From NCBI GenBank assembly GCA_027919835.1, contig JANVFP010000024.1, forward strand, positions 744,001 to 808,000: 64,000 nt of DNA, written 5' to 3'. This DNA is from Lentinula raphanica (taxonomy: Eukaryota > Basidiomycota > Agaricomycetes > Agaricales > Omphalotaceae). The position numbers were made by a program, and so were the translations under genes. Below the pieces are notes generated by a model. That model was given only the letters and a program-made list of their open reading frames with translations, was not told the DNA's origin and made no database searches. Positions 1 to 12,526 of this stretch are shown piece by piece; positions within the stretch are counted from its first letter, which is position 1, and each line of letters opens with the position of its first letter.

Positions 1-378
1 AGAGGGGCTCCAAACCAGGTAAACTTTTTCGACTGAAAGAATAGTAGCTCATTATTGCCTTCTCTGACAGTAACGAAGAAAGCCGATTACGAACCCAAAA
101 AAGAGTAGATCAAGAGCTTCGAGGTTGCGTAGAACACGACACATAGGTAGATAGCCAACGCGCAAACTATCTCCTTGCTCTCCAAGCCTACGCCGAATGT
201 AAGCATACCACCTGTACGGTATGCGATCAGTACAGCAATCATGATTGGATAATGGAGCTGATCGATACCCACTGGCGAAGAGGAACAACCAGGAATCTAG
301 AAAGATGAGTAAAATACATATCCGAGCCCAGGTCATCTCCCGAAGTGAGCTCCAGGACGTCCAATCTTCTACGGCCAA
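1..378 (-). CDS. Multi-pass membrane protein, 3' part cut by window edge
   Basis: Three exons read in frame on the minus strand: about 378-273, 211-95 and 32-1, joined by introns with GT..AG ends (272-212 and 94-33). The joined protein has two strongly hydrophobic segments, one around ICILLIFLDSWLFLF and one around CVVFYATSKLLIYSFL, the second followed directly by VEKVYLVW. That layout (aromatic TM helix, short loop, Y-F-A-T-S-K, then E-K-V-x-x-V-W) resembles a large uncharacterised multi-TM family I know from Agaricomycete genomes, possibly receptor-like. The true start is not resolved; a Met lies at 378 but an earlier exon is possible. The gene continues beyond position 1, so the C-terminal half is not visible. 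No function is claimed. Confidence 0.55.
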
Positions 379-3300
379 TCGACGCGAAAGGCAATGCGTG
401 AGAATGGATATTCCTGAGAAGGGTGAGGAATTTCGTCAAAGAAGTATGAACGACCCGAATGCTCACCTAGAATATTAATCAAGAAGCTCAAAGCCTGCAT
501 CCCTTGGGAGGGGAATATCATAGACGCCATGACGGGGGGGATGGAAATGGAATGGCTGTAAATAAAAAAAGAGGGGGAGCGATTCGAATAATCTTGCGCT
601 TTGCAGGATTTTTTATAATGCTCAAGTTGGGAGTGGACGGCAAATCAAATGACGCCTATGATCTACATTCCATTCGGCCGTCGGAACTATAACAGAAAGG
701 AGGCGATCAGTGATCATACAGTACAGTGATCATACAGTATATGTACAGGAGAAACTCACCTTGAATCGTCAGTCTCTTCGTGAAGCAAGCGTACGATTGT
801 GCTTAGAGGCAGCGTGAAGGACTGCAAGGCGAAGATGATCATCGATGATTTTGCAACAGGCCACCGACCCAACCTGGGTTGCTCTCACTTTGATTGAGGC
901 CGAGCTGCCAGGGACGGCCCGCTTGAGTGAATCCAAGACTTTGCGAGCTCTTGCAAGATCGACATCAACTTTAGGTTCCTTGATCCTCCTTTTTTGCTTG
1001 ATGACCCTTTCGTAGCTAGGGAGCACAGGGGAACACAGGCTAACACAGGCTGATATAGATAGGCTGATAGACTAAGATAGTGGTTGCTAGTGCCTGCTCG
1101 TGCTTGCCGGTGAAGGTAAGTGAGTTGCGATGTCGGTGGTGATGCAAAATCTCTTTTGAGTTTTGTATAGTTTCTGTTCAGCCTTAGGAGGCCTTAGGGC
1201 AAGTATCGCCAGCTAGTCTAACCAGGTCTAACCTCGAAAGCCATATGCGTCAGGGCGCGCTCGGACGACCAATGAAATGTTAAAGTCCAATTGAGGTACG
1301 AGCAAAAGATGAGAAAGAGTCGACGACGGACGTCGGGATATCCGGTCGGATTCGGAATCGTTGAATCATGGAAAGAAGAACGACATGGACAACGAGCAAG
1401 TGCCACGTAAAGAGTCGGAAGAGAGGTATAGTGAGCGAAACTGAAAACCGGCTGGTCGATCGAGATGAGTAAGAGAGATACTCTCAACAGGTTTTCTTTC
1501 AGAGATTCGACCAGCAAATCTTTTCTGTGTGTGCGTTGGATCCAATTCGAGGAGGGGAATCAAGTTCGACGTTGAATATTCTGGTAGAGAGTCAGAAACG
1601 AGGATGAGGAAAGGGTCGCTCAAATGGTTCATATCTGATATACAACTTACAAGCTTCCATGTGTGCGTCTGATGAACTCGTGCCGCCTCGTTCGTATCGA
1701 TCATATCAGCACTGAGCATTGTCTTCAATCACTATGTCCTCCTTCATAGCTGATTCTTGGCACTGACTCAACAGGCCTTGTAGCCGCTAAGCTGAGAACG
1801 AACCACTCGGATGTTCATCGAATTGAAGGCAAGCAGTCTTTGAAACTTCAGCTGCTTTGAACGTTGAGCTTATCTCACAGCAAGTGACCGTCCTAGGCAG
1901 GGATTATAGGGAAAGGAGTGGACATTCTATTCATAGAACGGTGGTGAATGGTTCGCAATGGAATATAAATATCGCAAAGAATACCACAACAGTTTTAAGT
2001 GACGAAGTCATCATTTACGCCTACACAGGACGCAGAGAAGCTGCCAACAGAGGAGACAAAGAAGTTGATCCGCGACAGGAGGTCGAACGCCAATGGGACT
2101 CTGTACTGTAGAGAGCAGTTAGACTTGGTCAAGAACATTTGCTGCAAACGAGCACGAGCACGACTAATCCCGTATCAAGATAATGAGGCAGCTACTCAAG
2201 TACGCACTGGAAAGCCTCGATTGTCATATGCACACGACACCCCTTCACATACTCCTGAGTCTCTCCAGACTCCCAATCCATTCCAACCGGATCGTAATGA
2301 GTTGAAGTAAATCTCCAGGCTGGCGATCGAGAGCTCTGGTATTGTGTATCATTGTGGAGAGAGAGTTGAGGACGGTATGAAGAGCATCTGCGTTGACGAT
2401 TGGTCTTTGGAACTTGAAAGGGTGGTATGAGGTCGTTTCGAACTTGGAAGAGAACAGGAATAACGTAATCAACGTATCACAGACTGAGATTAGACGCCGA
2501 CGATGGTACCACGCTCACATGGTAAGTACTACGTAGTAAATTCGCGTCTTCCTCCCTGAGTCCCTCTCCTCTCTTGAAGTCTTCTGTAATGTCCTGAAGG
2601 CACTTGGCTGGCTGTTATATGGATCATGATGGTTTTTACAGATGGTTCAACTTCATCGCATCAGAGCGACAGACTTTTCGCCCTGATCACCCCCGCACAT
2701 CGTCAGAAAGCGAGTCACTGCTCCCCATGGCTACTTGAAACCAAGTCAAACACTCGCTAATCGTTCTGATGCATCTGAATCAGAGATCGATATTACAACT
2801 TCGCTCTATGCTCAGCTCTCAGCTCTAGCAGCGCATACTACACGGCTGGTACTGGCAGTGCGTTTCTGTGAAAACCACTGTATCCTTACTGGGAATTCCA
2901 GACATACTGTCTCCGCATAATACGTGTACGTATATTTATATTTTACCTTATTACCCCTTGCGAGTGTTAATTCTCTGATCCTTGGATTTATGCTCGACTT
3001 CACGGAATATTCGAGCTTCGCCCATGGATTACTACTTCGAAGTTCGATGTCAGCAGGAACCTGCAGATATCGTGAAGACAAGCAAGTTCTATGATATACC
3101 GACATTTTTGGATGCAAAAGGAATTCAACAATCTTGTTCTTTGAACTTTCTGCGTTGCTTCTTTTCTGCCAGCCTGAATTTTATTTTCAGGTCGCACTAG
3201 CACTCAGTACCTTGTCTGGTATTTTACGACTGCCGCAATGGCTAATGGGACAATTCAACCTTTTTGTCTCTTACTTCTGCATAGAGTCGATCCATGCGGT

Positions 3301-6300
3301 GTATATTGTGGTAAGGATAACATACATATATACGGAAGGATTTCATCAAGTTCTCCTGCTTCTTGCCGATTGCGAGGAAACTTTCTCTTAGCTTCTCCCT
3401 CGGTTTTTCCTGTAATAGCTAATTATACATTTTCTTGTACGACTCTGCGCGCCGCCACTGCGAGATAGCTGGAGATAACATGGGTAATACTTCAAGTTAC
3501 ATGTTATGGACGACTGAACAATACGGACGTCGTATAGCCTAGGTGGAACTAGACATCGGACCCAGCCTTCAGTGAGCTTTGTTACAGGAAGAAAACGCTA
3601 TGATTGATTAGGAATTTCTACGCCAATTCGCGCCAACAGATGAGGCGGGATTGTAGGTTTTCTGAAAAGCCCAAACGACCCCGCCATGGGTGTCTCAGAC
3701 GCCTTCGAAATAATTTCAGTTCCTCACACTTGAAGAAGTCGAACAATGGATTCGATATTCTCTCACTTCTGATGCAGTTCTGGGGTGATGCGGAGTTGGA
3801 AAAATCGTCCTTGGACATGTATAATAAAGATGGCTAGAGCTCGTCGAGAGTTTGAGGCAATTGAAGTTGTTGGAAAACAGGAATCGAACAATCGGATGAG
3901 GTAGACCAGAGTTGATTAACCCATACGAACGTGTCTAGGAATATTCGCTCGAATGGACGACGGTGGTACTGGTGTGGTGCACTCCCTCCAGTTGAAATCT
4001 TTGAACTGAATTACTTACTACACCTGAATTCGAGATTTTGTATCACTTGTGAATTTCTCATGCGATTATTATTCTAGGACGATGCGGAGTTGGAAAAATG
4101 GACCTTGGGATTTGGGGGTATATCATATGGACCAGTAAGGACCTTGAACCTGTGGTCTCCTGTGCGACCATGAAGGCTAGAACTCGACGAGCTTGAATCT
4201 TGGGGGATTATCAAGAGAAAGGGGTCATCGGCTGAGATGAGAGAATTAGTGATTATCCATTTGGTCAAGAAGGAACTCTAAGGAGCCCTGGAATCGACAC
4301 TTACTAGTACTAGGAATGGGTGATGGTGCTGGTGCGGACTAGAACGCTGTCACTAGAAGATTTCTTGTCAAAGGTCGGCGATACGCACGAATCAAGCGCA
4401 TATTGCCGCATACTCAAGGCTACTCAAGGTTGAGTAGCGATCTGTAGCGATACAAAGAACCGTAAATCCGCATTTAACGGAATTGTAGAAGGCTTGTTGA
4501 GGTGATAGATGATATCGATGATACCTGATCTTACCTGATCCTTGTCGATGCTGAGAATGACAGTCTCGACAGGGTTTTTATCTTGAACTTTACTCTGGAT
4601 TTCTTTCGTGAGCATATAATCTCGTATGATTTGAATTGTCCATTGTACTCACTGTCAATCAGAGTATACAAAATATTCATCATTCTGGCGTAAGCTCTCG
4701 TTATACTCTTCCGTCAGCTATGTCAGTGAGTAGAGTACCTTTTCATTTCCGTACCGGTTACGGCTCCGATGAGCTTATCAGTAAAGTAACCCGACTCCGG
4801 CGTGCAGATATTCGCTTCATTTCCTGAGCTTCTTTGCGTCAATCAATAGGCAACGGCAAAAGACACAGCGATCCACAGCGATCCACAAAGAACATACGCA
4901 TGGTTTTCGAAAGTAACTGCTAGCCACCGTCACCGTTTTGCTCCCACCTCGACCGGAAGTTCACTTACCTGAGGGGTTTGATCCACCTAGCACGGATATT
5001 TTCCCGTCGTTGCACGTTCTTCGACCTATATGGTTGGTTCACTGCCAGATGATTAGAGATTTTTATGCATATGCATTTTGTTCATTTCCGAAACCCGACT
5101 GTTTTCATGAGTGTCGTACAACCGTGATTTGAATCGAGTGCCACAACTTCGCTGGTTTCCAACTGTCTCCAACAAAGCTGTTAGCATCTGTCAGCGCGTT
5201 CGGGATGTGCCTTTGAGCCTGAACGTGTAAAGTTCTGCAATAAGAGAGTCAATCACTGTAAATTCATCAGAAATCTATCAACTGCTGTACATTTCAATTT
5301 TCTGAGGTTTGAAGAGTACCGAACGTGTGAAAAGAGCTCAGATATGGTTGGAAATTGACGGACATGGGGTTTGGAAAGAGATTTTGAGCGCGTGAGCACC
5401 TGCTCGGTGTAGTTGAGCAGTCCTAGTCAGCAGTATAGTTGCGTGCTCGGGGGAACGAACAAACTTCGAAGAGGAAGAAGAGGAAGAATTTGAAGCCTTC
5501 TGAATTTGTGACGCGTCGATGACGAAATGGTTCGACGCGTTTTTCCCACAACTCTTCCCCATTTGCTGATTTGATTCATTCCAATACTCATGGCAGAAAA
5601 TTTTTCTTGCTAACCCGCTTTTCTTTCCTTTACGACCTCCTCCTGTAACTTGCTCGAGCAAAAGGCGTACAGCAGTTGCATATAACGACCTTTCTCAGTA
5701 ACTATCATCTTTCTTTCATCATTTCCAATTCTCATTGTGCCACTCGCAGTTTTCAGTATTCTACAGCAAACTATTGGCTTCTTTCAGTCGGTCCGAACTC
5801 CCAAAATCTCGAAAATCTCATCTCTCAAGGCCCAAAGGACAATCATTTCCCTCGGTAACGGCAAATAACGATTCAACATCTTCACGAACAACATTTTGGA
5901 TTCTTGGGAAGAAGTTAACCTCAGGTTCTGATTGAACGAGGTAGCCGAGTTTTTATCAATCCCGCAAGGGTGAGTGTTCTCGGTAGACTTTTACTAAAAA
6001 GATATCGTGTTCTGTTACCTCTATCTACGAATTTCCTTATCTTCGGCCTGTTCCCTCCACGCGTTTCTTGCTTTTTTCCTCCCTCCACCACTAGCCTTCA
6101 CGCTCGACTCGTCTTGTATCCTTAGACCTTGTACAATCCACTCCTTTGCTTTTTCTCTCTTCATGTTCTTCTTTTCCCTTTACTAACAGGCTCTGCATTC
6201 GCAGCCAACGAACAGTGCCAGCCTTCCACGCGCCCTATAATACTTCCGGTTTCAGATTCATCTTCGCCCCCCAAGTCACATTACCGTCATACCAAGACTC

Positions 6301-6484
6301 ATCTGCATAATCCGATTATATCATTCATCGCAACTCTCTTAACGCCCCAGAGGTAGGTGGATATAATCCATAGCGAAGCAGTCCTCGACTGACTTGTTCA
6401 ACCTAGATTTCCAACGTTGCATTCGTCGACTCTCAGGTCTTCGATATACTATACAATCTCGCACTAGCCTAAGAATAGGAGGAG
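379..6484. other. Long stretch without a confident gene
   Basis: Only short unrelated open frames are present and none gives a convincing chain of exons. The best is a minus-strand frame at 769-1026 (85 codons, Arg/Lys-rich, with a helix-like CCKIIDDHLRLAVLHAASKHN segment), which I do not recognise. The last kilobase (about 5.9-6.48 kb) is pyrimidine-rich and is probably the promoter and 5' UTR of the CBM21 gene that follows. Confidence 0.4.
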
Positions 6485-9400
6485 ATGCCCTATTCACAAC
6501 CTGCTTTGTCGCCTCGTTCACCTTCGCCTTCACGCTATAACTATCCTCGATCTTCCTCATCGCATTCTATCCAAAATCAAAATACTCATCCTTCCACCCA
6601 GTCCCTTGGTCGTCCTGGACACAGAAGATCATATTCGAGCCAAGCTCACTATGGCTTCGAACCCAGCTCGTCTCCTGCTCCTATCGCGAAATCGTCTTCG
6701 ACAGATACCGCGAGGTTCAGCAATGAGCAGAGTATTGAAGGAAGCAACGTTAGTCGTGGAGCGTGGGGCGGTCTAGGCTCACTACCTCGAAGGCATTCCA
6801 GTGCTACCACACCCACTCTCACTACCTCCTCGAAATTTCGCATCGGCGACAGACGTGGGAGCAACAGCAGCGACGATGACGACGAAAATGACGATGAAAA
6901 TGACCATAGCTTGCCGCCACTCAAGTTGAAAGTCCAGGTCCTCCCGTCATTTTCCGGGGGCGTCCCATTCCCGAAATCTTCGGTGGATTCGCCAGTACGG
7001 ACGGGTCCAATGTCCATTCCAAATCCTGCCAATGTATCCATTACTAGGTCATCGGCGCCAGCGCGCACGTCATCTTCTCCCGCTGTGATTAGTCCTGAAT
7101 TTACACCAGCGCCTTCTGTTGTCTCTACTCGTCCTGCGTCCCCGGTTATTCTGCTTTCAAATGGGAAGCCTTTGCGAAGTTCGTTGAAGGGTTCGCGGGT
7201 GTCGTCCTTGTTGAATTCGCCTATGGGTTCTGCTGCGAACTCTCCCTCACCGTCACCCGCAAATTCTACCAAGAACTCACCTTCAAACTCAACGTCGAAC
7301 TCTGCTGTGACGTCTCCCATCATGAGTCCGTCCGTACCCGGTGCATCTGCTCTCTCGTTCGCATCTTTCACAAATTTGGGCACTGATTCCGCTGCAAAAT
7401 TACTCGTTCCCCCATCGTTTGGTGGACATGTTCGAGCACAATCTGCACCGTCTCCTCCGATGTCCCCTGGGCAACAGGGGATAGAGGCTGTTTTGGATTC
7501 AACTTGGACAGGATTGTTCTCTGAAGCCGCTCTATCTCCTGGGATATCTGAGCCCCCGATGTCTCCTGATGGTCTTCTATCACCTCGTAGCGTGCATTTT
7601 CCTTCCCTCCCGACTGATCTTGAGCATGTTCGTGTCTTCCGAAAGGAAGCACGTCCATCGAGTCTGCTAGTCACTCGTAAAGAACGCGATCAGCATACAT
7701 CCAGTCTCGACCATAATTCGAATAGCCCTTCGAATGGTGCTGAGAGTGCGGAGGGAAGTGGAACGGACGTCAGGAGTGGTGGAGAGGAGACTGAGACGGA
7801 AACAGAGACGGATAGGGAATACGGTTATGGGTATAATGCAGGGTATTGGGGAACTTGGGGTGGTCGGAGTCTCTGGAATGCTGCTGCTTCGTCCAAACCG
7901 CACGGGTCGTCTTCAGCCAAAGCCTCGTATTCAACTTCGAAAGATCAACCTGGTGCTTTCCCGTTCCCTCGTCTACCCAGGCTTGGTCGTTCACGAAGCG
8001 CAGGAAATAAAGACGAGGATGAGGGCGAAAGCAGCAGCAGTTCTTCTAGCTCTGGAGGACGCGTTCGCATTCGTAATACTGGTACTGGGCCTCGGTTTGC
8101 ACGAAGTGAGGAAGGAGCTAAAGAGCAGGTGGGACGTTCGAACGAGAAGGAGAAATCAAGGAAGGTGAAGACAGAACTTGATGTGCCTTCTGTTATCCCT
8201 CGACCTGAGGCCGTTCAAGAGGCTTTATCTGGTTCATCCAATGTTTTCCTGGAAGAACTCCATCTCGAAACTTCAATGACATCTTCTCCTTCCCCCGTTC
8301 CCTCTTCAAAAGACACCGCCTTGGAAACTTTCGCTCTCGAAGGAACCTTCCTTGTGCGAAACATCACTTTCGAAAAAAGCATCCATGTCCGATTCACGAC
8401 GGATGATTGGTCGACGGTGAATGAAGTTCGAGGGAACTGGGTCGGATCGTGTGGACGATCTCGTCTTATCGCTCTCGCTGCTAAATCCGGTTCTGGGTTG
8501 AGTATTCCACGCACAGTTGGAGACCTTATCGCGTTCCCCAGCTATTCATCGGAGAAAGAAAATTCCTCGGAATGGGACCGATTTGCGTTCAGGATAAACC
8601 TTCCTCCTGCTGTTGTGAGGTCCAACAGGGTTGTTGAATTCGTCGGCCGGTACGCGGTTGGTAATGCTGGTGGAGAGTGGTGGGATAACTGTGGAGGGAA
8701 AAATTGGAAAGTTGGGTTTAGAAAAGTGGAGATCACTGAACGTGAGTATCTTTTCATCATAAAATATTTCTTCGAAGTTTTTGTTTTTCCTCGGTCGTAT
8801 GCTGATAATTCATCGTCGTTTAGCCGCTATCTCCGTGCCTACACTTCTAACCACGTCGCCTTCGCCGGATCCAGTGCCCGCGTTGAAGTCCGAAACGAAG
8901 ACCCTACCGTCAATCAGTCCCATTACGCCTGACATTCCGGTGTCGACGTCCTCGATTGATGTGCAGAATGACTCGGCTGTTGTCACTTCTACGCTAGATC
9001 CGACATCCACCAGCGGTGTGCTCGATCCTTCCATTCCGAAAGAGTCATCGTCTCTGGGGAGTTCTTCCGACAGCGTAGAGCCTGTACCGGACAAGCCAAA
9101 GGTCGATGTTCAAGAAGTCGGGAACGAGCAAGGTGCCAAGGAAGCAGTCAAAGAACGTGCGCCGAAGCCCACTGGGCTTGGTTCTTTCGGTGGACTTGGA
9201 GGATTGTTTTGGCCGTGGAGGAACGTTCACAGCTCGGACGCGCCGCAGTTACCTGTGTCTAGTTACAGTCTTTCTAGTCATGGAACAGTCGAACCTCCGG
9301 ATTCGTTACCGCCTACGCCATCAGGACCAGTTGCGAACTCGCCCATTGGCAACACGCATAGCCTCAGCACTCAAGGGAGCAGGGATCTACCAGCATCTGC

Positions 9401-9989
9401 TACTGTGGAGGTGTTGTCTGTCATCCCACCTGGTACGTCGCTCAAGGAATGGTCTCCAAAACTTTCCCCCAACTATGGTCCCTCATTATTCTCCAAAGGT
9501 CCAGGCCAACGGGAACGAATACCTTCTGGAAACAGTGTTTCGAGTATCTCCAGTACGGATTCAGTTGACTCAATGATGGACGTTCCGGTACTCGAACGAA
9601 GCGGCTCCTTGAGTTCTGTTTCGTCTGACGGAGGAGAATTCGGAGAATTGGCAGAGTTCTTGCACCGTAACAGCCCCTTGCCAAAGCTGAACTCAGGAGG
9701 AGATTCTGATCTGACACCTGTTCCAAAGGGTGTGAGTGTGGGATGGGGCTCGAACGCTGAAAGTGTTGGTGAGGACGAGACAGGCTTCTTTGACCGTGCA
9801 GGACCTGGCTCCGTTGGTGGCGTTGGAATCGTCTCGCCGTCTGCAAGCGGTGACAAGCCTATGGATACCGATCCGCTTTATAGGGCGTTTGTCCAGCAAT
9901 GGTGTTTTGCCGGAACGGGAAACGGATCTCCATTAACACCAGAATCTCCGACTCACGAAATCAATCGTAGCAGATTAGAAGTGATGTGA
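6485..9989 (+). CDS. Glycogen-targeting regulatory subunit of protein phosphatase 1 (CBM21)
   Basis: Two exons, 6485-8741 and 8824-9989, joined in frame by an 82-nt intron, give 1,140 residues. Known for the family (yeast Gac1, animal PPP1R3): such proteins tether the PP1 catalytic subunit to glycogen so that glycogen synthase is dephosphorylated. Seen here: a PP1-docking RVxF motif RSVHF at residues 368-372, followed by DLEHVRVF, the usual spacing in this family; then a CBM21 carbohydrate-binding domain at about 615-752 with VRNITFEKSIHVRFTTDDW, WDRFAFRINL and GEWWDNCGGKNWKV. The remainder is low-complexity Ser/Pro/Thr-rich sequence, probably disordered, as is normal here; the 390 residues after the intron have no recognisable domain. 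The Met at 6485 begins an uninterrupted frame; a 5' UTR intron cannot be excluded. Cytoplasmic location is inferred. Confidence 0.88.
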
Positions 9990-11450
9990 AGGTTGAGGTG
10001 AATAGCGTCGCTCTCAATCATTCATGGTTATTCATCTTTTTATTCCAGCGAACATCTTCCAAAACAAAACTGCTGGCCTTACGCCAGATTATCGGATTTC
10101 TAAATTCTAAATCGCATTTTTCTACCTCCATACACGCATGAACGTTAATGAGCCTCTTCACATATCGTTGCTTCGCCTCTTCCAACGTAACTCCTGCTTC
10201 TCTTTTTGAAGAAAATCTGTCACATTTCTTATATCTGATTTATGCTCTATTTCCTCCTGCTGTTCGACCTTCTTGTAACGTTAGTCAATAGACGTCCCAG
10301 CAGGACACACATATATCCCTTGTATCATCATCATCATTCATCTCATTGTACATGTCTTTATTGCTGTTCGCTGCTATCTCTCGGTGTTCCCTCTTCTGTT
10401 TCTGGCCTTAGTCTTTTTTATCACCATCTTTCATCTCTCGTACTCAAGATGTTCATCTCTGCATGGCATTGCACTGCTCTATCTCAAATATACAGCCGCA
10501 TACGACACGAACGATTGTAATGTCGTATATATTGGTGCATCATACGGACGCTATGTGCACAATGAACCGCTCTCATCGTATCATATGTACTCATCTCATC
10601 TGTACTTCACAACATTCTTTCCCAGTTGACAACCTCGAATGATCAATCGATCAACCATTTAAGCACAAGAATTAGTATAGCTTCCTTCTCCTTATTTCCT
10701 GAATTATCACAACCCATCTGCCTTCACCGATTGTCTACATAGATCTCAGTGTAAAGGACTTGTTACATGCCAATCAGGATACTCACACCTGTGCATCCGA
10801 CTCTGCTCATCGCCTCCAGATTCATTGTTACTTGACCCATGTATGAACCATAAGAGTCGAGGTTCGGGCGATAGCTCAAATAGGAGTTCGAATCAGCGGA
10901 GGAGTCGTTATCGTTGGTACTCCCGTAGGGATTGCTGCTATTGCCATTACAAGAACCATAAGACTCTTCGTTTCCAGAGCTGTAGGAGTTGTGGTTAGAT
11001 TCATAGGCTGATATGGCTGCATAGTCGCGGTCGACTACAGGCTATTGTAGAATCCGAAAGTTCTGAGTGATGGTCAATGTGGCTGTGCCACCAAAGGCTT
11101 TCACCTCTTGTCATTTATTGTCCGAGGACAAAAATACTAGTAAATACCAAAAATATGGGAAAGGATCATGAGCAGGGTATACATGCAAAGTGTCCAATTC
11201 AAGCCCGCGAGCTCGAGGAGAGCGTGCTGAAAAAAATGAAAACCAATCTTCCGACGAAAAAGAGACTCCAAATGCGTTTCCCGCGGTCCAAGATCTGTGC
11301 GTGAGTATTCTGAGACAGTCTGCACGTGCACATCTTCCATGAAATGGACAGACCAAATCGCTTTCTTTTTACGCCCTTTCTTCCCCAACCCCCATCATCC
11401 AACCAGTTACTTTCCTCAAGCAAATTTTCTGAACTCGTTCGAAACTACCA
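9990..11450. other. Intergenic region between CBM21 gene and histone H3
   Basis: The first part is the 3' flank of the CBM21 gene, and the last 150 bp (pyrimidine-rich, CCCCATCATCC) is the presumed H3 promoter and leader. On the minus strand, about 11041-10770, a frame rich in Asn, Ser and Tyr stays open for about 90 codons after a possible CAATAG acceptor, without a Met at its start. It could be one exon of an undetected small gene. I see nothing else. No divergent histone H4 gene is present next to H3. Confidence 0.35.
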
Positions 11451-12225
11451 ATGGCTCGTACTAAAGTTCGTCGGTGTTTTGCTATCTTGTTCGCACTCTT
11501 TTAACATCACTACTCTCAGCAAACCGCTCGTAAATCTACCGGAGGTTCGTCGTCGTCGTTGAGCCGAAAATCTGAACGTTTACTAAACATAGTTTCTTTA
11601 CAGGAAAGGCTCCCAGGAAACAACTCGGTATGTGGGCTTTTGTACCCTCATTCTAACGTGCTGCTTACTTGTTGCCTAAAGCGACCAAAGCCGCTCGCAA
11701 GACCGCCTCCGTACGTTGTCGTCGTCGTCGACGACAGAAACCTCTTTGCATAGCCACTGAACTGACTAATTTTCCCACGCTTAGACCGCTACTGGTGGTG
11801 TGAAGAAACCTCATCGCTTCAGGCCTGGAACTGTCGCTCTCCGTGAAATCAGGCGATACCAGAAGTCGACCGAGCTGCTCATCAGGAAGCTTCCCTTCCA
11901 ACGTCTCGTTCGTGAAATCGCCCAAGACTTTAAGGTTTGTTCACGTTGCTTATCTGGGAAACATGATTTGTCTGACGTTGTCATACGTCCTTTATTGCAG
12001 ACCGACCTCCGTTTCCAGTCCTCCGCTGTCATGGCTCTTCAAGAGGCTGCCGAGGCTTACCTCGTTTCTCTCTTCGAAGACACCAACTTGGCTGCCATCC
12101 ACGCTAAGCGTAAGTTCCGTGTCATAGTGTAACTACTATTGGTTATTCATTACGCTGTTCTAGGTGTCACTATCCAGCCCAAGGATCTTGCTCTCGCTAG
12201 ACGTCTTCGCGGCGAACGTTCCTAA
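11451..12225 (+). CDS. Histone H3
   Basis: Core histone; packages DNA in the (H3-H4)2 tetramer and carries the N-terminal modification sites. Seven exons: 11451-11465, 11520-11544, 11604-11627, 11682-11710, 11785-11934, 12001-12109, 12164-12225, giving 137 residues including Met. The product opens [20 protein letters not shown] and ends [10 protein letters not shown], with K4, K9, K14, K18, K23 and K27 equivalents kept. Intron 2 contains a perfect TACTAAAC branch-site match. Oddity: the join of exons 4 and 5 gives [12 protein letters not shown], one residue longer than the usual 136-residue H3, just after K27; no alternative splice removes it. Cryptococcus H3 is known to have extra residues at this place, so it may be genuine. 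The replication-type sequence and multiple introns fit a basidiomycete H3. Confidence 0.96.
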
Positions 12226-12526
12226 ACGTTTATACGTATATGGTTCTGGAGGGTTGGACTAATTATTTCTCATGACCATTTATTGTTTTGTATCTCTGCT
12301 TCTGTCCGGTGTGCTGGTGGATCTTCGTACACCGTGTACATTTATATGTTGTATGTATCGTTCACTCTAGCACAATCTCCTATACTATGAAATCCTATGA
12401 ATACAGTCGACCTCACGGTCTTTATATTTTTCACACTGTGTATGGTCGATGAAAGCAGAAAGGACTACATTCAGGTTGAGGTATACATCGTCATAGACGA
12501 TTGGGAATGACGATGGGGGACGTCAA

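Noticed and set aside
769..1026. Histone-fold-like small gene on the minus strand
   Set aside because: The resemblance is confined to about 20 residues and no flanking exons could be joined.
6649..7674. 341-codon minus-strand open frame
   Set aside because: Antisense shadow of the CBM21 gene's Ser/Pro-rich region; the plus strand has a recognised protein and correct splicing.
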